This document shows, one piece after another, positions 46,369 through 53,836 of a stretch of 64,000 bases of DNA (the first letter of the stretch is position 1; the number at the start of each line of letters is the position of its first letter). The translations under genes and the position numbers were made by a program. The DNA lies in assembly GCF_004295345.1 (NCBI RefSeq), contig NZ_CP036200.1:2227501-2291500 (forward strand). The letters are read 5' to 3'. This stretch comes from Shewanella maritima. Its GTDB lineage: Bacteria > Pseudomonadota > Gammaproteobacteria > Enterobacterales > Shewanellaceae. The notes under the pieces are model-generated. The model was given only the letters and a program-made list of their open reading frames with translations. It was not told where the DNA came from and made no database searches.

Positions 46369-48282
46369 ATGAATGCACTATCCAAGCTAACCATTAAACA
46401 AAAAATTCTGATGTCGGTCACTGTTGCCGTATTGCTATCAACCATACTGGTTGGTTACCTAGGCCAGCGTAGCGCTAAAAATGTGGTTGAAGAGCGGATG
46501 TTAGACTCTGAATTTCCCAGCCTATTGATGCAAATTCGCCACAAAGTAGAGTTAGACATCAATAGCTTGCTCAATGCTGCTGAGCAGCTTGCAACTAGCC
46601 GTATGCTGCTTAATTGGCTTGAGCAAGACAGACCACAAGCTCAAGAAGCTAATGTGATTGCGCAGCTAAGAGATGTAAAAAATCAGTATGACTTAGTGCA
46701 AGCGTCTTATGCCGACCGCGAAACAGCAGCTTATTATACGCAAGACGGTTTTCTACGTATTTTGACTCCAGACCAAGATGGCTGGTTCTTTGGGTATCGC
46801 GACAGCGGCCAAGAGCGCATGCTCAATGTTTTTACCGAAACCAATGGCGAGGTAAAGCTGTTCATCAACTATCAGCAACCTAATGGCCGCGGCCTGGTTG
46901 GCTTAGCTAAATCCCTTGATGATATGGTTCGATTGCTGGACTCAATCAAAATTGAAGATACGGGTTTTGTTTATCTAGTGGATGCCAAAGGTGAAATTAA
47001 GCTGCACCCAGATACCAGCAAAATTGGCAAAGTTAACCTTAATGGCCTCTACGATTCAGCCGGCAGCTTGCTAAATCGCAATGACTTTAATTTGCTACGT
47101 ACTGACGTCGATGGCGACTCAACCTTAGTCGCCAGCAGCTACATTCCTGCGATGGACTGGTATCTCGTGGCTCAAGTACCTGAATCTGAAATTTTCGCCC
47201 TACTCGATACCGCAGCATATCAAATCTTAGTCAGTACCTTGATTATCGCTGCGATATTCACCGGTCTCGCTATTGGCGTTGCCACCTCTGTTAGCAGGCC
47301 GATTTCTAAGGTTGCTGAGTTATTTAGAGATATTGGCGAGGGTGAAGGTGACTTACGCCAGCGTTTACCCGTCGAGGGCAACGATGAGCTCGCGCAACTT
47401 GCCCAGGGCTTTAACAGCTTTATCAGTAAGATTCAGCAATCTGTGATTGAGGTGGCGCAAACTAGCGAACAACTAAGTTTGTCGGCAAATGATGTATCGG
47501 CGCAAGCTAATCAAACCCTTGACGACAGTTACCAACAAAAAGACCGCACCATGATGGTCGTTACCGCGATTAATCAAATGGGTGCGACTGTGAGCGAGAT
47601 TGCCAACAGTGCAGCTCAGGCTGCAGACACTGCAAGGGCGGCGGACGAGGAATCTTCAGAAGGCCAGCAAGTGGTGATGACAGCCCGCGATACCATCAAT
47701 CAGTTGTCAAACGATGTTGAACAAGTGGGCGAAGTGATTGAATCACTAGCTACCCATACTAAGTCTATCGGTGGCATTTTAGACGTGATCCGTGCCATTT
47801 CAGAACAGACTAACTTACTCGCACTCAACGCAGCAATTGAGGCAGCTCGGGCAGGTGAAGCCGGACGCGGCTTTGCCGTTGTAGCTGATGAAGTGCGTAG
47901 TCTGGCATCGCGCACCGCCGACTCAACCAACGAAGTGCAAACCATGATTGATAAGCTACAAGCGGAAGCTAGCCGCGCCGTAGATGCCATGGAAAAATCG
48001 CGTAACCGCTCGCAACAAGGTGTTAGCGCGGTTGACGAGGCTAGTCAGTCGCTCACAGGTATTAGTCAGCAAATCGCCACCATTAGCGACATGAATATTC
48101 AGGTGGCAGCGGCAACCGAAGAGCAATCTACAGTTGTGGAAGACATTAATCGCAACGTCACTGAAATTAATGATATCACCCAGCGCACCGCAGATACCGC
48201 ACAAGCTGCCGCAGCAGCCAGTGAGTCATTAAATCAACTGGCTAGTCGCCTTGATAGCCTAGTTGCTAGCTTTAAGGTGTAA
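46369..48282 (+). CDS. Methyl-accepting chemotaxis protein
   Basis: The 637-residue receptor starts with a membrane span (about 13-32), has a large periplasmic dCache-like sensor with [19 protein letters not shown] near residue 197, a second span (about 282-305), a HAMP domain (about 305-360) and a cytoplasmic signalling helix bundle with the hairpin tip [20 protein letters not shown] near residue 480. It should control CheA through the flagellar motor array. A sigma-28 promoter supports this. The ligand is unknown, and the C-terminus lacks a CheR-binding pentapeptide. Confidence 0.94.
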   Translation: MNALSKLTIKQKILMSVTVAVLLSTILVGYLGQRSAKNVVEERMLDSEFPSLLMQIRHKVELDINSLLNAAEQLATSRMLLNWLEQDRPQAQEANVIAQLRDVKNQYDLVQASYADRETAAYYTQDGFLRILTPDQDGWFFGYRDSGQERMLNVFTETNGEVKLFINYQQPNGRGLVGLAKSLDDMVRLLDSIKIEDTGFVYLVDAKGEIKLHPDTSKIGKVNLNGLYDSAGSLLNRNDFNLLRTDVDGDSTLVASSYIPAMDWYLVAQVPESEIFALLDTAAYQILVSTLIIAAIFTGLAIGVATSVSRPISKVAELFRDIGEGEGDLRQRLPVEGNDELAQLAQGFNSFISKIQQSVIEVAQTSEQLSLSANDVSAQANQTLDDSYQQKDRTMMVVTAINQMGATVSEIANSAAQAADTARAADEESSEGQQVVMTARDTINQLSNDVEQVGEVIESLATHTKSIGGILDVIRAISEQTNLLALNAAIEAARAGEAGRGFAVVADEVRSLASRTADSTNEVQTMIDKLQAEASRAVDAMEKSRNRSQQGVSAVDEASQSLTGISQQIATISDMNIQVAAATEEQSTVVEDINRNVTEINDITQRTADTAQAAAAASESLNQLASRLDSLVASFKV

Positions 48283-48303
48283 GTCAAAAATAAAGCCAGC
48301 ACA

Positions 48304-48340
48304 AAAAACGCCGCAGATATTAACTGCGGCGTTTTTATTT
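48304..48340. terminator. Bidirectional terminator between the chemoreceptor and the MOSC gene
   Basis: The stem AAAAACGCCGCAG-ATATTAA-CTGCGGCGTTTTT is perfect over 13 bp with U tails on both strands; it separates convergent genes. Confidence 0.88.
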
Positions 48341-48383
48341 ATTTGACAGCGGCCAAATGCTATCGGCTTGTGGAGTTAGCACA

Positions 48384-49142
48384 TTAATGGTCGTGAGCTG
48401 GAAGCTGATAATTAGTAATGGTTTTAACCAATACTGAATCTAATTTTGGTTTACCTTGAGGCCCATATAAACGCATATCCCATGGTTCAATACTCCCCAT
48501 ATCCAAGCGATTTTGCAGGCTATTAACCCAGCTTTGCGCGAGTCCATCACTATCGAGCAATCTTTGGTATTGATTGGCATCAAACTGAGGCAAAAAGTAA
48601 ATTCGCATAGCCTCAGCTAGGCTGATATCACTGCGGCGCTCTATAAGCTCCATACTGTCAGACTTATCAATGGTGCCGGCTTCAATCACCTTATAGAACC
48701 AACCACACAAGGCTGTTTCTTGCATAGCTAGAGCAAACTGTGGCTGATTAAATTGTAGGTTTAACTTAAAACATGGCGAGCGCGGCTGTGTCACCTGCAA
48801 CACCACATCACCAAATCGCACAATATCACCAATATTTACCTGCGCTTCATTGACGCCTACGGTTGAAATATTTTCGCCCATGGTCGGGGCGTCTCGCACT
48901 CCAGAAATTAAATCCCAACGGCGATACTGACCATAATGCTCGCGAGGAAAATGGTGGATCACCCGGTCAACACCACCATGGTGCTTAGGATCGGCTTCGC
49001 CATTACCTTGAATACGTTCATGAGTAACAATTAGCTGTTTTGCAGGACGCTTTTGATTGATTGTGGTGCTTACACCATCATGATTATCTTGCTTATCACC
49101 GAGATACAGCCCAGATAATCGACTCACTAATTGCTTACTCAC
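48384..49142 (-). CDS. MOSC domain-containing protein (YiiM-like)
   Basis: MOSC domains bind the molybdenum cofactor or act in sulfur carriage, and YiiM-type proteins reduce N-hydroxylated compounds. At 252 residues, the protein shows GNGEADPKHHGGVDRVIHHF near residue 45, GENISTVGVNE near 88, and QPRSPCFKLNL near 116 with the conserved Cys. A C-terminal region (about 165-250) resembles the 3-alpha domain. The GTG at 49142 has GGGAG 9 nt upstream. The substrate is not predictable. Confidence 0.88.
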   Translation of the reverse strand: MSKQLVSRLSGLYLGDKQDNHDGVSTTINQKRPAKQLIVTHERIQGNGEADPKHHGGVDRVIHHFPREHYGQYRRWDLISGVRDAPTMGENISTVGVNEAQVNIGDIVRFGDVVLQVTQPRSPCFKLNLQFNQPQFALAMQETALCGWFYKVIEAGTIDKSDSMELIERRSDISLAEAMRIYFLPQFDANQYQRLLDSDGLAQSWVNSLQNRLDMGSIEPWDMRLYGPQGKPKLDSVLVKTITNYQLPAHDH

Positions 49143-49238
49143 AGCTTGCTCCCTTTATTGTGTTTTCAGAGGTGAAATCTTGCGAACATAGGTATGCCCC
49201 CTGAACAATGTGAGGCTCAATATACTGGAAAATCGCTC

Positions 49239-49269
49239 AAAAAAAAGCCCCGTGAATAATCACAGGGCT
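49239..49269 (-). terminator. Strong minus-strand terminator of the predicted sRNA
   Basis: On the minus strand the stem AGCCCTGTGA-TTAT-TCACGGGGCT pairs over 10 bp with one G-U wobble, followed by eight T residues including the last stem base. It faces away from any gene at its 3' side and fits the end of a short RNA. Confidence 0.85.
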
Positions 49270-49429
49270 GTAAATCACTATTACGACTTAACAGCTGGGC
49301 ATATTAATCTATACCGAGCTCTTAAAAGAAGGGAGTTGCGAGAAGCCTAGTTAACTAGCCCGAGTATAGGATAACTGCAACAACAGTTATGGGGAGCCTG
49401 CCTCTGCTAGCCTCAGCATCTTCTAAAGC
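49239..49429 (-). ncRNA. Predicted PhoB-activated small RNA, about 190 nt
   Basis: This intergenic stretch of the minus strand begins about 7 nt after a -10 element and ends at a U-tailed terminator. It contains a 7-bp hairpin (ATAACTG-CAACAA-CAGTTAT at 49371-49390), a self-complementary CTAGTTAACTAG at 49347-49358, and two C/U-rich stretches, GGCTCCCC (49391-49398) and CTCCCTTCTTTT (49324-49335), complementary to Shine-Dalgarno-type sequences. No reasonable ORF with an RBS is inside. It could alternatively be an attenuator leader for the MOSC gene, but the strong terminator argues for a free RNA. Confidence 0.6.
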
Positions 49430-49435
49430 ACGGGC

Positions 49436-49469
49436 ATAGTAAAGTGTTCAGATGACAGCTAGATGACAG
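49436..49469 (-). promoter_or_regulatory. Pho-box promoter of the predicted sRNA
   Basis: The minus strand reads CTGTCAT-CTAG-CTGTCAT (49469-49452), an exact pair of PhoB half-sites with 4-nt spacing. Ten nt further is TACTAT (49441-49436), matching the spacing of Pho promoters where PhoB replaces the -35 contact. Start predicted near 49429. Confidence 0.72.
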
Positions 49470-49552
49470 TAAGTTGGCAGTTTTATTAGGCGTTTAGGTG
49501 CAAATACCCAAGATCTTGCCCGTATCCAAAGCTGTAGCAACTTTCGGTTGGA

Positions 49553-50413
49553 TTAAATAGCCGGTCGAGTTTCTAGGTAATCCAGTAGATCTTCGCCCGG
49601 TACCGAGCTTTGTGTTGCCACAGCAAAACTTGCCCAAACTGCAGCCTGTTGCATAGCTACCTTTATGTCTGCGCCATTAATTAAACTATCGATCAACCCT
49701 GCAGCATATGCATCACCCGCACCTGTGGTATCCACAACCTCAGCGGGCATGGCACTTACCTTGATAGGTTCACCATCATGATAAGCCGTCGCGCCATTCT
49801 CACCATCGGTCACCACAAAATACCGCAACGCTTTACCCGCTATGCTTTGTCCAAACACCCAGAAGTCATCACTACAACGCTCCTGCATATCAGCAAGAGA
49901 TGCCACTAACACATGACAAGGCAACGGCTCATTACTGCTACTTAATTGGGCAACTACCACACACTCAGGATTCTGCTCGATAGCCGCTTGCGACCATACA
50001 TGCGGATCTTTAGCACAAGAGTTTATGTAAAAACCTTGCCACTTATGCCATTTGGGCTGTTTTGGTAAGTGAAATTCAGGGCGACGCGAGCGGATAATAG
50101 TGCGCTCACCATCTGGCGTCATGACCAATAGCATTTCACTGGTATGGCCTTGATAACGTTGCACCATACGGCAATCTAGACCTAAAGTGCCAGCTTGTGC
50201 CAGTACCCAGTCCCCTAAGTCATCGCTACCAACTTGCGCCACTATCGATACATCATGCTGCGCCCATACTAGTCCTAGACCAGTATTCGCACCGCCGCCA
50301 CCTAAGCGCAGTCCACCATCTTCGTAGTGGAAACGCCCGCCAGTTTGCAAGGGTTTGTCTAATTGCAAAATACGGTCGCAATTGATGTTCGCTAGTAAAA
50401 GAATGTTCGCCAT
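49553..50413 (-). CDS. PfkB-family carbohydrate kinase
   Basis: A ribokinase-type sugar kinase of 286 residues. The substrate-side signature GGGGANTGLGLVWA is near residue 38, and the ATP/anion-hole motif DTTGAGDAYAAGL with the catalytic Asp is near residue 230. It lacks features that would single out fructokinase, ribokinase or adenosine kinase, so the substrate stays open. The protein is short for the family, with a missing middle beta-lid portion. It stands alone with no adjacent transporter or regulator. Confidence 0.87.
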   Translation of the reverse strand: MANILLLANINCDRILQLDKPLQTGGRFHYEDGGLRLGGGGANTGLGLVWAQHDVSIVAQVGSDDLGDWVLAQAGTLGLDCRMVQRYQGHTSEMLLVMTPDGERTIIRSRRPEFHLPKQPKWHKWQGFYINSCAKDPHVWSQAAIEQNPECVVVAQLSSSNEPLPCHVLVASLADMQERCSDDFWVFGQSIAGKALRYFVVTDGENGATAYHDGEPIKVSAMPAEVVDTTGAGDAYAAGLIDSLINGADIKVAMQQAAVWASFAVATQSSVPGEDLLDYLETRPAI

Positions 50414-50520
50414 ACATCAGCCTTTAACGTGAGAAGCTAGTCTGGTGAGAAGATCGTCAGCTCAACTCACAATCCATTGTTGTTTCAATACGCTCATTAA
50501 GCCCTGAGATTACGCGAATC

Positions 50521-50550
50521 AAAAAAAACGGCAACTGTTTCAGCTGCCGT
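50521..50550 (-). terminator. Terminator after the HemN-like gene
   Basis: On the minus strand ACGGCAGCTG-AAA-CAGTTGCCGT is followed by seven T residues. It lies 29 nt after the stop. Confidence 0.88.
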
Positions 50551-50578
50551 AAATTCAAAGTTTTGCATGACCCGAAAG

Positions 50579-51916
50579 CTACATATCTCGCTTAGCAAGC
50601 GGCTTACGCAGTTGGGCGCGAACGTTATCCATGCCAGAGTAGAACTCTTTCATCATCACAAGACCCATCATTTTACCGTTATCAGTAACGATGATGTTGT
50701 CAGGGTCGCTTGGGTCGTTCTTGATTGCGCCGATTGCCTTCATCGAGGTCATCTCTTTAAACAACGCAGTATCAAGGTTAACCCCAAACTGATCGCGGAA
50801 GTACTTGCGTGAAAGACGACCCGAGAACATCCCAAGCAAGAAGCGATATTGCATAACCTCTTTCTTGTGATACAGCTTTTGCTGCTCAACCGCCATGCGC
50901 CCTTGAGCGATACGCTCCTGGTATTTACGCAGGCTAAAAGTATTCACATACAAGGTGTCATTCAAGAAACTAAACGAGCCAGAGCCAACGCCAAGATACT
51001 CGTCGTAATCAATCACGTACTCGTCAAAGCCTTCGTTATTAGCTTTGCCAAATGCCCAACCAGACAACTGGTTATACTGACCAATTAAGCTGTTTAGGAT
51101 TTGTCTATATTGATCCATCATCTCACCGTGTGGCGCCGCTAGTTTTCCTTTAACGCTTTTACGAGTTTGGTGCGTGATCATCAATGGATAAGTGGTGATC
51201 TGTCTTGGGTCTAACTTAGAAGCTATATCCAGATCAGATTGAATGATTTCGGTTGTTTGGCCTTTGAAGCCAAAGATTAAGTCGATGTTGATAATTGGGA
51301 ATAGCTCTTTCGCCGCCATAATGCGATCAAAGGTTTCTTCACCTGTGCCAAACTTCTCTAGACGGTCGGTCATCTTGAGGATGCCGTTATCGAAACTTTG
51401 CACCCCAATCGACATGCGATCCACTAAGCCCTTGAGCTGTTTAAACTCAGGATTAGCTAAATGCTGCGGATCAGACTCACAAGACACTTCTTTAATTTCT
51501 GGAAATAAAGTCTTTGCGTGCTCAATGGTGCGCGCCAACTCGTCTTCCAATACAGTTGTGGTACCGCCACCGATGTACATGGACTCGAAACGATAGCCGA
51601 GGTCTTTGGCCATCTGCATTTCTTTACGCAGGGCTATAAAATAGGCGCGTGCTTTTTCTTCGTTAAATAAAAAACGGTGGAAAGTACAAAATGAGCACAA
51701 GGTATGGCAGAACGGGATATGCGCATACAGCATGTATTTCTTGCCCTCAACCGGCTTTGGCATGCGGTCGGCAGAAATCGTATCTAGCTTGAGGTTCTTA
51801 TCAACAAAATACTGCATGACGCGCTCCAATGAGCTCACCATCCAGTTGGGTACGGTAATATCAGCTTGATAAGGGGTAATTATTTTGCTGTCTGGTAAAA
51901 CAATTGAAGATGACAT
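50579..51916 (-). CDS. HemN-like radical SAM protein (coproporphyrinogen III oxidase family)
   Basis: The 445-residue protein has the radical SAM cluster CHTLCSFC near residue 72, then MYIGGGTTTVLE and the GVQSFDNGILKMTDR and RQITTYPLMITHQTR segments of the HemN/HemW group. True HemN has CxxxCxxCxC; here the fourth cysteine position is Phe, so the oxygen-independent decarboxylase activity is unproven. It may be a HutW/HemW-like haem enzyme. The ATG at 51916 with GGAG 7 nt upstream is chosen over a GTG at 51943. A FNR-like site lies about 190 bp upstream. Confidence 0.85.
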   Translation of the reverse strand: MSSSIVLPDSKIITPYQADITVPNWMVSSLERVMQYFVDKNLKLDTISADRMPKPVEGKKYMLYAHIPFCHTLCSFCTFHRFLFNEEKARAYFIALRKEMQMAKDLGYRFESMYIGGGTTTVLEDELARTIEHAKTLFPEIKEVSCESDPQHLANPEFKQLKGLVDRMSIGVQSFDNGILKMTDRLEKFGTGEETFDRIMAAKELFPIINIDLIFGFKGQTTEIIQSDLDIASKLDPRQITTYPLMITHQTRKSVKGKLAAPHGEMMDQYRQILNSLIGQYNQLSGWAFGKANNEGFDEYVIDYDEYLGVGSGSFSFLNDTLYVNTFSLRKYQERIAQGRMAVEQQKLYHKKEVMQYRFLLGMFSGRLSRKYFRDQFGVNLDTALFKEMTSMKAIGAIKNDPSDPDNIIVTDNGKMMGLVMMKEFYSGMDNVRAQLRKPLAKRDM

Positions 51917-52103
51917 GGTTACTCCGGGCCCACGCTTGAACACCTCAAGGCGCGCCGATAAATTTATGCAGTTAACTTAGCGTAGGTCTAATCCCCTTCA
52001 CCTACGTATTTTTAGGTATTAGCTTACACAATCATCACCCAACAAACTGTGAACAAGCTATCACTAATATTCACTCCCCTAACAAGTTTAACTTTATTTA
52101 ATG

Positions 52104-52117
52104 TTGATCTTAGTCAA
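52104..52117. promoter_or_regulatory. FNR/EtrA-like site
   Basis: TTGAT-CTTA-GTCAA differs from the FNR consensus TTGAT-N4-ATCAA by one base. It stands in the 280-nt region between the HemN-like gene and the formate dehydrogenase terminator; only the HemN-like gene could be its target. No convincing -10 is seen at the usual spacing. Confidence 0.4.
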
Positions 52118-52145
52118 AAGATCACTATTTGATAACTAAGTAAAC

Positions 52146-52180
52146 AAAAACACCCCAGTTAGGGCTGGGGTGTTTTTATT
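52146..52180. terminator. Terminator after the first fdh set
   Basis: The 12-bp stem AAAAACACCCCA and TGGGGTGTTTTT, with a short loop, is located 17 nt past the fdhC stop. U tails are present in both directions. Confidence 0.85.
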
Positions 52181-52196
52181 GGCAGTTTATACGCGA

Positions 52197-53165
52197 TTAC
52201 TCTTTGTATTTTAACGTGCCGTTCTCTTTGATTTCATCATACCAAAGGTTGTGGTGTTGCTTTGCCCACTGCTCATCACAGTAACCAGAAACCATACACT
52301 CCATACCACCTTCAGACATAACTGTTGCCATGAAGATATGTACGATAGAGAAAGCAGTAATCACGATTGCGCTCACTGAGTGCAATACTAGTGCAATTAA
52401 GCTTAGTGTGCGGCTTGGTTCAAACAAGTTAGGGAATAATAGCAACATACCTGATGCTGAGATAACTAGGCCAAAGAAGGCAAATGCCCAGAACCATAAT
52501 TTCTCACCCGCGTTAGCAAAACCTGCGTCAGGGTGCTTACCTTTAAATGGACCAAAGTTAATGTAGCCACCAACGTACATCATCCACTTAAGGTCGTACA
52601 TTTTTGGTAGCTGGTTTTTAGCCCAAAGTAGCGTCATTAATGCCCAACCTAGCATGAACGGAATCGCCATGTAGTCGTGGATTAATTTCGCAGAGTTGAT
52701 TAAACCGGCCCATAAACCTTCTCCAACGTACGGCTGCAGGAAGAAGCGACCCGCTAGCAAAGTTAAACCCGTTAGGATTAACAGCAAACAAGGGATAGCA
52801 CCCAACCAGTGAATCGATACGTCGAACTTAGACCAACGATAAACTAACTTGCCTGTGAAACCACCGTGCAGTTTAGAGATACCATTGATTTTGATAAACA
52901 CCACAAAGACGATGATCATGCCGAACAGTGCAGCGGTTAATGCCGGAGCAAGTAAGTCGCTACGTAGCTCGAACACGCGTAAATCATAAGTGTTGATCAG
53001 CTGTTCGTGAGCTTGACCATGAGATGTGGTTACGCCTTTGGCACCCTCTTTAACTTGGGCCCAAATTTGTCCTTCAGTCTCTGTCGCTGTATTTGTGTCA
53101 GCCATGCTTACACCGCTAAATAGCAAGGTGATAGCAACGCTTAACATAATAAATAAATTTTTCAT
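52197..53165 (-). CDS. Formate dehydrogenase cytochrome b subunit (gamma), set 1
   Basis: FdhC takes electrons from FdhB and reduces quinone across the inner membrane. A signal peptide (residues 1-22) leads to an 80-residue periplasmic part, then four to five membrane helices with the b-haem ligand histidines, SIHWLGAIPCLLL (near 123) and IVHIFMATVMSEGGMECM (near 282). It closely resembles the second copy at 57.4-58.4 kb. It is the last gene of fdhXABC. Confidence 0.92.
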   Translation of the reverse strand: MKNLFIMLSVAITLLFSGVSMADTNTATETEGQIWAQVKEGAKGVTTSHGQAHEQLINTYDLRVFELRSDLLAPALTAALFGMIIVFVVFIKINGISKLHGGFTGKLVYRWSKFDVSIHWLGAIPCLLLILTGLTLLAGRFFLQPYVGEGLWAGLINSAKLIHDYMAIPFMLGWALMTLLWAKNQLPKMYDLKWMMYVGGYINFGPFKGKHPDAGFANAGEKLWFWAFAFFGLVISASGMLLLFPNLFEPSRTLSLIALVLHSVSAIVITAFSIVHIFMATVMSEGGMECMVSGYCDEQWAKQHHNLWYDEIKENGTLKYKE

Positions 53166-53237
53166 GTTACATCCTTCTGGCTCACTAGGCGCTGCAAGCA
53201 GCGCCTAGATTAATCGGACTAACTCAGGATGTGAGGA

Positions 53238-53807
53238 TTAACCCCAAATCGCCTTGTTAGAGCCACGAGAAGCAACACGCTCACGGAAGATGTTAGAAAC
53301 AACTTCTGCATCACCAGCAAGCAGTGCTTTAGTCGCACAAAGCTCAGCACACATAGGTAGCTTACCTTCGGCGATACGGTTAGCACCGTATTGCTTACGC
53401 TCTTTGTCAGAGTGGTTCTCTTCTGGGCCACCGGCACAGAAAGTACACTTGTCCATCTTGCCACGGCCGCCAAATACTGACTTTTGTGGGAACTGTGGAG
53501 CACCGAATGGACATGCATAGAAGCAGTAACCACAACCGATACAAGTGTCTTTGTCGTGAAGTACGATGCCATCTTCTGTTTTATAGAAACAGTTTGCTGG
53601 ACATACAGCCATACAAGGCGCATCACTACAGTGCATACATGCAACTGAGATAGATGCTTCACCAGGCTTACCGTCGTTAATCGTCACTACGCGACGACGT
53701 TGAATACCCCACTCTAGTGCAGAGTCGTTTTCGTTCTTACATGCTGTGACACAGCCATTACATTCGATGCAGCGCTTGGTATCACATAAAAATTTCATTG
53801 TAGCCAT
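53238..53807 (-). CDS. Formate dehydrogenase iron-sulfur subunit (beta), set 1
   Basis: FdhB carries four [4Fe-4S] clusters that link FdhA to the cytochrome b. The four cysteine groups are CIECNGCVTAC (near 13), CMHCSDAPCMAVC (near 56), CIGCGYCFYAC (near 89), and CTFC plus CAELC (near 122 and 155). Length 189 and no membrane span: it is exported with FdhA by piggyback. The ATG at 53807 has GGAG upstream. It is nearly identical to the set 2 subunit. Confidence 0.95.
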   Translation of the reverse strand: MATMKFLCDTKRCIECNGCVTACKNENDSALEWGIQRRRVVTINDGKPGEASISVACMHCSDAPCMAVCPANCFYKTEDGIVLHDKDTCIGCGYCFYACPFGAPQFPQKSVFGGRGKMDKCTFCAGGPEENHSDKERKQYGANRIAEGKLPMCAELCATKALLAGDAEVVSNIFRERVASRGSNKAIWG

Positions 53808-53836
53808 ATTGGCAATTCTCCTAGCTTAATCTGCAA

